Part shown: piece after piece, positions 43,464 through 51,250 of the stretch
Numbering within the stretch: the first letter of the stretch is position 1
Layout of the letters: the number at the start of each line of letters is the position of its first letter
Assembly (NCBI GenBank): GCA_965263225.1
Contig: CBDHHG010000001.1
Coordinates: 930,001-994,000 of the forward strand
Source: DT-111 sp965263225
GTDB taxonomy: Bacteria; Bacteroidota; Bacteroidia; Chitinophagales; Saprospiraceae
Direction of reading: 5' to 3'
Length of the DNA stretch: 64,000 nucleotides
Program-made: the position numbers and the translations under genes
Notes under the pieces: generated by a model
The model's input: only the letters and a program-made list of their open reading frames with translations
What the model was told of the DNA's origin: nothing
Databases searched by the model: none

Positions 43464-46253
43464 CTATCTATGTTCCTGAATGAAAATGCCCCCCTGATTG
43501 CCAAATGCACTCAAATTATACGTTAGGCTAACCATAAAGTATCGTCCGATAGATTCGATGCGTTCGTCTAGCAAAAAGTTTTGTTCAGCCATCCGATTAA
43601 TACCAATATTTTGATTCAAAGCATCAAAAACTGTGAATTTCAATTCTAATTGCTTCGACTCCATGAAGAACTTTTTCAATGAGATATTCCACAAGGCGAT
43701 GTCTTGATTAAAAGCCTCTCCTCTATCCCGATATAGGTCATAGTCTAGGGTGCTATTAAAGTTAAATCCAGCAGGTAGAGGAATAGTCAGATCTGCATAA
43801 TAGGATTGATTCACAAATGACTGGTCAAAGGTCTTATTGATGTTATAGTTGGTTTCGTTAAACCCTACTTTGGTCCCCACGGCCAAATCGAACTTTTCTT
43901 TGAATCTATTCTCCAGTCTTAGCCCCGGACGCACCCGATATCGTTGAGTTCGATTGAGTACATCCCCCACTAAATTGTACCCTTGTACAAAAGTGAGATC
44001 CGTACTCAAATTCATACGTAATTGCAGTGCTCGTATCGGTGAACTATACGAAAAGTTTCCTCGGTAGCGCTGGTTCTCTCTTAAGTTAATGGGTTTTATG
44101 GTACGAACTAGACGGTCGTCAAAACTCACTGAATTAGTGATCACTTCATCAGTATAGGTAAAGTTGAGAAAGGCAAAGAAGCTAGAAAGAGTGATCTGAT
44201 CATAAGTGTTGTAGCTGAGACGTAAATTATGAGAATACTCAGGCCTAAGATTGGGGTTACCTTCATAAATATTCAACGGATCTGAGTTATTGATGACCGG
44301 TTGCAGTTGACGAATGTCGGGTTCTCTTACAAAAGCATCATAATCAAAACTCAGGCGATTAGCCATCGACATCATGTAGGACCACCTTAGATTGGGTACC
44401 ACATTAAGGTAGGTTTGGCGTATTTCCACATTTTGTGGAGACAGATCTCCTCGCAAAATAGATTCCTGCAAGCTTACACCTGTCGAAAAATTAAATTTCT
44501 TACGATTCAAACGGAAATTAACTCCACCTCGATGATAGATATAAGCATTATCATATTTAAAACTCAGTAGATCATTAAAGGTGCGACTCTCCATCGCAGG
44601 GCCAAACAAGTCATATACATGGCGATTAATATCTTCATTGTAGTTAGAAAAGGAATAATTGGCTTCCAAGAACTCTCGCTTACCCAGGGGTTCTGTGAAG
44701 GAGGTATTAATACCATAGCTGAAGCGTTGATTATCCTGATCATTCTCCTGATTAAGCGTATCCGCTATAGCAGAAACAGGGTTTGACAAACCAAAACGGT
44801 TAAGTGAACTAACTTCACCCAAACTCGTCCGATCTGTCACACCATAGGTTAGCCCTAAAGAAAAGACACGTCCAGGTTTGCCCAATTTCCGACGATAATC
44901 CAAATTGCCGTTCAACAGTGTGTTCTCTCCATTTGAAAAATAGGTGCTGTTCGCAGTATTTTCTAAAATTCCATCTCCCAAGCTAGTCTCTGAATCTTTG
45001 CTTTGCCGGTAATCTGTTTGGTTAAAGGACAGGTTTGTGCGAAATCGAAGCTCCTGAATGGAGTCTGGCCGGTACCTGAGATTTACATTTAATCGATGAT
45101 TGGTTCTTTCCGTTTTTTGGAGACTGTGCTCTTCACTAATCAGGGTCCGGTCAGCTAGGTAGTTTTCACTACGTCTAGTCTTCTGGATATCCTGATTGAG
45201 CTGGCTAAAGAAGTAACTTCCCCCTATCTCTAGCTTTTTACTAAACTCATTGTTGAAGTTTAGTCCTCCAGCATAGGTAGTGAAGAGGCCATTATTATTT
45301 CCCTGATCAATAGGAATAGCCATATCATCACTGTTGAGTTCTATCCGAACGGATCCGCCGCCGCCTGACATCATTCGCTGCATGCCTCCACTAAAGTTGA
45401 AGTAGTCATTCATGGAGAAGCCCTGTTCATTGATGTTATTGATGGTACCGATCAGGGAAAGTTGCCGGTTAGGCGCAAAACGATTGATATTTGCCTTTCC
45501 ATAGAAACGCTCATCCGTTCCGCCGCCACCTGTAACACGCCCGAAGGCCCCATTCTTCTTGTCCTCCTTTAATTCTAAATTGATGGTCTTTTGGCGCTGC
45601 CCATCGTCAATTCCGGAAAACTCGGCACGGTCAGATTTTCTGTTAAACACTTGTACTTTGTCGATAGCATCTGCGGGTAAGTTCTTAGTCGCCACCTTAG
45701 GGTCCGTTCCAAAGAATTCCTTCCCATCTACTAGGACTTGTTGTACTTGCTCCCCCTGTGCACGAATCGTACCATCTCGCTCCACTTCTACGCCCGGAAG
45801 CCTTTTCAGGAGATCCTCTACCACTGCATTGGGCTGTGTCTTGAAAGCATCCGCATTGTACTCAATGGTATCCCCGTTAATCACAACCGGAACCCGGTCT
45901 CCTTTCACCAATACCTCTTTTAGGATTTTACTTTCTTCTTCTAGTGTGAGATTGCCCAAGTCCGCATCTTTGGTGACCTTGAGTGTTTGAGTATAAGTTT
46001 CGTATCCGATATAGCTAATGGTAAGGATGTAAGTATCCTTTTTTAAACGTCCGATCAAAAAACCTCCATCCGCTTGTGTCGTAGAAAAGCCAGCCAGTAC
46101 TGAATCCTTGGCGTGCATCATAGTGACCGTAGCTCCCACCAAAGGAGTAGCCGTAGAATCTACTACTGTTCCATTAATCTTTAATTTCCCGGATTGGGCA
46201 ACGATACTTCCTAAGAAGAAGAGGAGAGAGAGGGTCAGTAAAACTTTCTTCAT
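43464..46253 (-). CDS. TonB-receptor-like outer-membrane beta-barrel protein (OMP_b-brl_3 type)
   Basis: 929 residues from the ATG at 46253 (MKKVLLTLSLLFFLGSIVAQ, signal peptide). A carboxypeptidase-regulatory-like domain (about 22-105: LKINGTVVDSTATPLVGATV, SYIGYETYTQTLKV), then a plug-like domain (about 115-215: VVEDLLKRLPGVEVERDGTI, VLVDGKEFFGTDPKVATKNL, VFNRKSDRAEFSGIDDG). The rest is a large barrel of alternating strands ending in MVSLTYNLSAFGNQGGIF. No typical TonB box is evident. Proteins of this type often accompany GLPGLI proteins; a peptide or metal-related uptake or export role is guessed, not shown. It shares its upstream operator module with the GLPGLI gene. Confidence 0.9.
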   Translation of the reverse strand: MKKVLLTLSLLFFLGSIVAQSGKLKINGTVVDSTATPLVGATVTMMHAKDSVLAGFSTTQADGGFLIGRLKKDTYILTISYIGYETYTQTLKVTKDADLGNLTLEEESKILKEVLVKGDRVPVVINGDTIEYNADAFKTQPNAVVEDLLKRLPGVEVERDGTIRAQGEQVQQVLVDGKEFFGTDPKVATKNLPADAIDKVQVFNRKSDRAEFSGIDDGQRQKTINLELKEDKKNGAFGRVTGGGGTDERFYGKANINRFAPNRQLSLIGTINNINEQGFSMNDYFNFSGGMQRMMSGGGGSVRIELNSDDMAIPIDQGNNNGLFTTYAGGLNFNNEFSKKLEIGGSYFFSQLNQDIQKTRRSENYLADRTLISEEHSLQKTERTNHRLNVNLRYRPDSIQELRFRTNLSFNQTDYRQSKDSETSLGDGILENTANSTYFSNGENTLLNGNLDYRRKLGKPGRVFSLGLTYGVTDRTSLGEVSSLNRFGLSNPVSAIADTLNQENDQDNQRFSYGINTSFTEPLGKREFLEANYSFSNYNEDINRHVYDLFGPAMESRTFNDLLSFKYDNAYIYHRGGVNFRLNRKKFNFSTGVSLQESILRGDLSPQNVEIRQTYLNVVPNLRWSYMMSMANRLSFDYDAFVREPDIRQLQPVINNSDPLNIYEGNPNLRPEYSHNLRLSYNTYDQITLSSFFAFLNFTYTDEVITNSVSFDDRLVRTIKPINLRENQRYRGNFSYSSPIRALQLRMNLSTDLTFVQGYNLVGDVLNRTQRYRVRPGLRLENRFKEKFDLAVGTKVGFNETNYNINKTFDQSFVNQSYYADLTIPLPAGFNFNSTLDYDLYRDRGEAFNQDIALWNISLKKFFMESKQLELKFTVFDALNQNIGINRMAEQNFLLDERIESIGRYFMVSLTYNLSAFGNQGGIFIQEHR

Positions 46254-46279
46254 GGTGCTTTCTTTATTTTGCTCGAACA

Positions 46280-46287
46280 CAAAAGTA
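46280..46287 (-). promoter_or_regulatory. Predicted -7 element of the OMP barrel gene
   Basis: TACTTTTG on the minus strand (46287-46280) fits TAnnTTTG; the ATG is 27 nt downstream. As at the GLPGLI promoter, the -33 region lacks TTTG and carries a heptamer (AGTTAAT) instead. Confidence 0.6.
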
Positions 46288-46308
46288 GGCCGCGCAAAAA
46301 AGGAAAGC

Positions 46309-46347
46309 AGTTAATTACTCTTGATATTAGGTTAATTTAGGTTAAAA
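46309..46347. promoter_or_regulatory. Heptamer operator module upstream of the OMP barrel gene
   Basis: AGTTAAT (46309-46315), GGTTAAT (46330-46336) and GGTTAAA (46340-46346), with 21- and 10-bp steps. It is identical to 35430-35468 at 30 of 39 positions. Both modules begin 22 bp, and their tandem part 43 bp, upstream of the respective -7 element, in the same orientation. Confidence 0.65.
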
Positions 46348-46417
46348 GCCCCTACCCAACATACAGCCGAAGCTGCCTATGTACAACTAAACAAAACCTC
46401 GGTTGTTTCGTAAGCCA

Positions 46418-48154
46418 TTAATAGCGCCAGCTCCTCAGGTCGGCGCCGGCAGGAGCACGGCTAGCTACTTCCTTTGCCCATTTTTGAATAAACATGCGGT
46501 GGTAGCGAAGCCGCGAGATATGGTTGGGTTGACTGTGGTCGCCATTCCAGCAGTGCTCGGCGCGATCACCATAGTCCACTTCTCCATCATAATAAGGATC
46601 TGTCGTGGACTCGAGGAACTCTTCCGTTAGATATACTGCATTATTTAGGTAGTAGTTATCCATATCTCCACAGTAGATTTTCACCTTCCCCTTCAATTTA
46701 GGTCCTAGTGTTGCCCAATCCCGTTTCATGATGTAAGCCAGATCATAGTTTTCCTTCCAATAATCAGCTACTTCTTTATCGATTACCCCCGTTTCTTTAT
46801 CCCAGATCCGCCGGGGATATCCATCATCTCCAACAGGACTATATACCGCCTCCCAAATGTCAAACTGCTGGCCAGAACGGCTCTTGGTTCCTAATGCAAG
46901 CTCTTTGTGATTCATATCCAACACAGACGCATCCACAAAACCTAGATAATCTCTATGTCCGGGTCGCAGTCGCTCCTTGAAGTCACTATTCAGATAATAG
47001 GCATTTTCATCTTCATACAGGTTGACTAGGCAATAAGCCCGAAAATCTATAGGATCCGGGCAGGCTGCATAACAACCATTATATTCGTCTGGATACTTAA
47101 CCTGAACCGCCAGCGCTTCCCAACCACCAGTAGATCCTCCGTAAGTAAAACGCGCCCAGCCCTCTCCGATTCCTCGAAATTGCTCTTCTATATGCGGGAT
47201 GAGTTCATAGGTTATGGCGTCTCCGTAAGGGCCTAGGTTTTCAGAGTTGACCGCATAAGAATCATCATAAAATGGATTCGCATGCTGGATAACGATGGCT
47301 ATCATACGTGGAAAGTCAGGTCCTGTCCACATTTTGTAGAAGTCATATGCTTCTTGTTGGACAACTCGATTGTAACAATCCACATCAAATCGGGAACTGT
47401 AAACACATGGCTGGGTGGTATCAGGTGGAGTGGTTCTAAACCCATTAAAATCGGTGGGGAAATGACCGTGCATAATCGCTAAGGGGTATTTTACATTTGG
47501 ATGTTCTTCCCAACCTTCTGGAAGAAGAACGTGAGCTCCCAAATGCATATCTCTTCCCCAGAAATCACTTAGCAATTTACTTTTGATCTTAATGTGCTTG
47601 ATATACTTCGTGTCTTCTGGCTCTTCAATGGGAGGAATTTCTTCCGTTAAGGCTGCCATCAATCCTTTGCTAGAAGCCGGATCGAAGCTTACTTTCGATG
47701 GAATGCTATAGAGATTACCCGGTGCCCGATTCCATTTTTGACCTTCTCCTCGGTCCATCGGCATCTTAACCGTATGCCCGTCTCCTCTGACAAAAGTCTC
47801 ATACTTATGTAGTAAGGCTTGCACATGATATTCTCCTTTTGGTACGTCTTTGAGCTGTTGAATGGGATAACCATAAGCTGCATTATCTATGGTAATTGTT
47901 TGGCCAGGAGCCCATCCTTCCACATCCAAGCCGAAAACCAGTTGAGTTTTCAGACCATCAGAAACCTGAAAGCGGGGTTCGTTTTCATTATTGGTCGATA
48001 ACAATAGAAGTAGGCGGCCATCAAAAGTAGTATCACCTAAGTTTTCTGGTAGTGTAATACTGAAAGCAGGATTATTTTCTTTCACAGCATCACACCCTAA
48101 GATGGTTACCATCAAGGCCAAAGACAAGAATGGGATAATAAGGTGGGCCTTCAT
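46418..48154 (-). CDS. Esterase-type alpha/beta hydrolase lipoprotein
   Basis: 578 residues. Signal peptide with lipobox MVTILGC; mature start CDAVKEN. An N-terminal beta-rich region (about 25-200) precedes an esterase domain: HLGAHVLLPEGWEEHPNVKY, LAIMHGHFPTDFNGF, AITYELIPHIEEQFRGIGEG and the nucleophile motif GGSTGGWEAL (Ser in G-x-S-x-G). GDMDNYYLNNAVYL and EHCWNGDHSQPNHISRLRYH near the end supply candidate acid and His. It resembles Bacteroidota esterase-D-like hydrolases of unknown substrate anchored to the outer membrane. Upstream of, and on the same strand as, the OMP gene, but that gene has its own promoter. Confidence 0.82.
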   Translation of the reverse strand: MKAHLIIPFLSLALMVTILGCDAVKENNPAFSITLPENLGDTTFDGRLLLLLSTNNENEPRFQVSDGLKTQLVFGLDVEGWAPGQTITIDNAAYGYPIQQLKDVPKGEYHVQALLHKYETFVRGDGHTVKMPMDRGEGQKWNRAPGNLYSIPSKVSFDPASSKGLMAALTEEIPPIEEPEDTKYIKHIKIKSKLLSDFWGRDMHLGAHVLLPEGWEEHPNVKYPLAIMHGHFPTDFNGFRTTPPDTTQPCVYSSRFDVDCYNRVVQQEAYDFYKMWTGPDFPRMIAIVIQHANPFYDDSYAVNSENLGPYGDAITYELIPHIEEQFRGIGEGWARFTYGGSTGGWEALAVQVKYPDEYNGCYAACPDPIDFRAYCLVNLYEDENAYYLNSDFKERLRPGHRDYLGFVDASVLDMNHKELALGTKSRSGQQFDIWEAVYSPVGDDGYPRRIWDKETGVIDKEVADYWKENYDLAYIMKRDWATLGPKLKGKVKIYCGDMDNYYLNNAVYLTEEFLESTTDPYYDGEVDYGDRAEHCWNGDHSQPNHISRLRYHRMFIQKWAKEVASRAPAGADLRSWRY

Positions 48155-48277
48155 AAGCTCGGTTATGTTTAGTTGGTTATATAAGAGTGGCTTTAAGGGA
48201 GAAAGTAATAAGGGTTCGCTTATGCAAATACTGAAATTCGAATAGCTTTTACCAAATATACTAAATCAGTGTCAGCA

Positions 48278-51223
48278 CTAGGCCACTCTTTTTCTTCTAA
48301 TAGCTAATCCTAATAAAATGGCCCCAATTCCCAAAGTTATAATCATCATCCACCTATTCTTGTTTCTAGATGATATTGGGACCGGATTCCCCACGTGCAC
48401 AAAGGCTCCCCAATAATAGGGATGTTGAAAGGCCCTGTCAGCTTCGGCCAAGTATTCCACTCTGGCTTGCTGTAAGGCCTTGTCTTTCCTCAAGCCCTGC
48501 TTCAGATTCTTATAGAATTTTGTCATAATAGTTGAAGTCGCACAATCATCCACCGACCAAAGGCTGGTGACCGTGCTGGGTACACCAGCATGAATGAATC
48601 CTTTCGATAAACTCATTACGCCTTCTCCTTTGATCAGTTGTCCTGAGCCTGTATTGCAGGCACTCAATACCGCCAACTCCGCATTCAGTTGCATGTCGTA
48701 TAGGTCATAGTTGGTCAGATAATCATCAGCAAAAAATATCTTATTCAGCATCGGGTTCTCTGAATCTATACAAGCGTGTGTAGCTAAATGGATAATCTGA
48801 TAGTCAGAAGCAGTTTGTAAAAACCTACTTGTGGTAGCAGAATCACCTATAAAATTGATTCCTGAAAAATAGTCATTCAATTGTTGCACCTCTATTTGAC
48901 TACACTGCAAAGAGTACAGTTCATCGCTTGAACAACTACGCTCCACGTCAGCAATAGGCGAGCGGAAGGACGGAGCTAGCCCCAACAGTTTGCGGGATGT
49001 TCCCTTCGGTTTCGAACTCATATTCTTCAACAACAAAGAACCTGAATAATCATAGCTAACCGTGTAATCTTCAAATAAATAATGAATGCTTGGAGAGTCA
49101 TATTGATCTGTTTCACGCTCATCATAGGAAGTAACTAAGGTCTCCATGGGTAAGTAACTGATCCAGTTGTCTGGAATTACGATTAATCGCTTCTTCTCAG
49201 AAATACTAGCCAGAGGGCCAGCTAGCAGTTTTTCATAGATGCTATGGCTCTGATGTAAAATAGTTTTAATCTGTATCGTTTGTGTAGAAGGTTGCTTAAT
49301 TGATTCAAGATAGGCTTGTACTTCCCTTTCTAGATTCTCTACATCCTCAATAATATGGTAGCTCTTGTCGGTCTTTGTAAGCATAAATACATACAGTTCA
49401 CTTTCTCCTCCAAAAAAGTTGAGTAATACCGATTCCTTATCTAAAGCCTTAGCCTGTATCTCTTGTATGGAAGCATATTGTGATTGATATTTCAGTCTAT
49501 GGTACTTAGGGAATTGCTCCTCAAGTAATTCGATCAACTTATAGTACGAGCTATTCTTCTCAAATAGTTTTTCTTCCCATTCTGCAATTCTATCTTGCCT
49601 GACCTCAGCTACAGGTTTCCGCTTTTCTTCAGCGACGGCTTTCTTAAAAAAAGCTATATCTATCCGCAGGTTTCTTTCTACCGAAAGCAAGCTATCAGGA
49701 ATACCACCGTAACTTTTTGCTGTCTTTTCGTCAATAGACTCTTGTAGGAGTGCAGCTTTACTTTGCTCGGCATAATTGAAAGCCACATCAATATAGTCAG
49801 GCTCTCCCGTTAATTGATGTAACTTCAAGGCGGTTCTGATGGCTCCTTCATATAATTCAAAGTCTCGATCAGCACCCTGGAACTTTGCCCCTTCACTCCA
49901 CTTTTGATGCCTAATTTCCTTAGCTAATTCTATGGCATAATCATAATTAAGCAATGTATTCATAAATTGCTGCTCATTCCCACTTTCTTCCCCCATTTGA
50001 TAAAAAGCTTGAGCCTTGGCCTTTGCTACTTCATATAAATTGGTGTATCCATAACTTAGAATAGTCGAGATATCTGGATTAGCAGACTTAGCAATTGGAG
50101 ATTCTTCAGAGGAGAAATATTTAGACAGTTTTGCCGCATAGTCCATACCTTCCTCGTAGTTCTCTTCGACCAATTCCAGTTTAGCCAAATGCATTAAACT
50201 ATTACCATAATAAGTATAGGAATCTTCAAAACTGATGATGCCTTCTAAATATTTGATACCATTGTTGTAGGCAAGGCGTGCTTCTGGAATCATGCCCTTA
50301 CTTTGGTAAGCTAACCCAATCCGGTTATAGGCCATTACAGGCCTCTGTTTCAAAGTAGTCTCAGAAAGTTCTAGTGCTTGATTGGCCCAATATAGCATAC
50401 TGTCTGCGTTCAGGTTTTCGTAGTAATCGGCAAGGCGCAAATACAGAATTCCTTTACGGGAAACCAACTCTGGAAGTTCTTTACCTGAGTCTTTCAGTTC
50501 GACAGTAAATAAGTTTAGGCTTTTGTCAAGGTGTTTTTTCGCAATACTTAATTCACCTTTTTTATAATATAAATCTCCTAACGTGGTTTCGGCAATTGCT
50601 GATTCAAATTGAGTCGTTATATGCTCTTTACCATAAAATTCTTCAATAACTTTCATACCTCGAAGCAGATGATTTACTGCCAAATTATATTCATTTTGGA
50701 GTCTGTAGCAAAGAGATAACATTTGATGGCAGTAGGATAGGATTGTAGCTACCTGGAGGCCAAGATTATCTTTAGAAGAAAATATATCAATGCACTTTTG
50801 AAAAAGACGAGCGGCCTCAGATAAATGACCTTTATGCAAGATCAGGAACGCTGGAGTGTATAGTAATTTTGCATAAACTACACTTGTATCACTATAGTAA
50901 GCGGATGCTACTTCATCTAGTTTAGCGGCATATTCACTCGCTTTGTCTACTTGCCCCTCAAAAATATAGCCTTGTATCAGGTTGTTCAAACTGAACAGAT
51001 AATTCTCAGTATATCCCAGGTCCTCAAACATTTTTGCTGCCTGCTCGAAATTTTGCAAACTACTATCTGGACTGGTATAAATCTGGGCTTTAGCTAAATC
51101 GAATAGCTCCTTGGCCCTAATCGAATCCTGAGATTGAGCTAGAGTTTGAAAAGGCAAGCATATAAGGAGGACTACCCCCCAACTAAGATAACAGTAATTC
51201 AGTCTATGTAGGAAGTTGTTCAT
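48278..51223 (-). CDS. Secreted TPR-CHAT protease-like protein B
   Basis: 981 residues. Signal peptide (ending QTLAQ), then TPR-like helical repeats (about 30-530; for example LFDLAKAQIYTSPDSSLQNF, YNRIGLAYQSKGMIPEARLA). A coiled-coil-like helix (about 530-575) precedes a CHAT domain (about 600-945) with the caspase-like dyad H816 (HLATHACID) and C856 (VLSACNTGSG), then SKGFIHAGVPSTVTSLWSVD. The C terminus is one membrane helix (about 957-973) and a basic tail RRKRVA, so the protease part should lie outside the cytoplasm, tethered to the inner membrane. From about residue 440 to 950 it is nearly identical to the upstream paralogue. Second gene of a tandem pair, 27 nt after the first. Confidence 0.92.
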   Translation of the reverse strand: MNNFLHRLNYCYLSWGVVLLICLPFQTLAQSQDSIRAKELFDLAKAQIYTSPDSSLQNFEQAAKMFEDLGYTENYLFSLNNLIQGYIFEGQVDKASEYAAKLDEVASAYYSDTSVVYAKLLYTPAFLILHKGHLSEAARLFQKCIDIFSSKDNLGLQVATILSYCHQMLSLCYRLQNEYNLAVNHLLRGMKVIEEFYGKEHITTQFESAIAETTLGDLYYKKGELSIAKKHLDKSLNLFTVELKDSGKELPELVSRKGILYLRLADYYENLNADSMLYWANQALELSETTLKQRPVMAYNRIGLAYQSKGMIPEARLAYNNGIKYLEGIISFEDSYTYYGNSLMHLAKLELVEENYEEGMDYAAKLSKYFSSEESPIAKSANPDISTILSYGYTNLYEVAKAKAQAFYQMGEESGNEQQFMNTLLNYDYAIELAKEIRHQKWSEGAKFQGADRDFELYEGAIRTALKLHQLTGEPDYIDVAFNYAEQSKAALLQESIDEKTAKSYGGIPDSLLSVERNLRIDIAFFKKAVAEEKRKPVAEVRQDRIAEWEEKLFEKNSSYYKLIELLEEQFPKYHRLKYQSQYASIQEIQAKALDKESVLLNFFGGESELYVFMLTKTDKSYHIIEDVENLEREVQAYLESIKQPSTQTIQIKTILHQSHSIYEKLLAGPLASISEKKRLIVIPDNWISYLPMETLVTSYDERETDQYDSPSIHYLFEDYTVSYDYSGSLLLKNMSSKPKGTSRKLLGLAPSFRSPIADVERSCSSDELYSLQCSQIEVQQLNDYFSGINFIGDSATTSRFLQTASDYQIIHLATHACIDSENPMLNKIFFADDYLTNYDLYDMQLNAELAVLSACNTGSGQLIKGEGVMSLSKGFIHAGVPSTVTSLWSVDDCATSTIMTKFYKNLKQGLRKDKALQQARVEYLAEADRAFQHPYYWGAFVHVGNPVPISSRNKNRWMMIITLGIGAILLGLAIRRKRVA

Positions 51224-51250
51224 GTATCCATATTTTTGAGCAGGTAAGTA

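Noticed and set aside
45559..45990. 143-codon plus-strand frame inside the OMP barrel gene
   Set aside because: Antisense shadow of the plug region, serine/threonine-rich only because of the codon pattern on the other strand.
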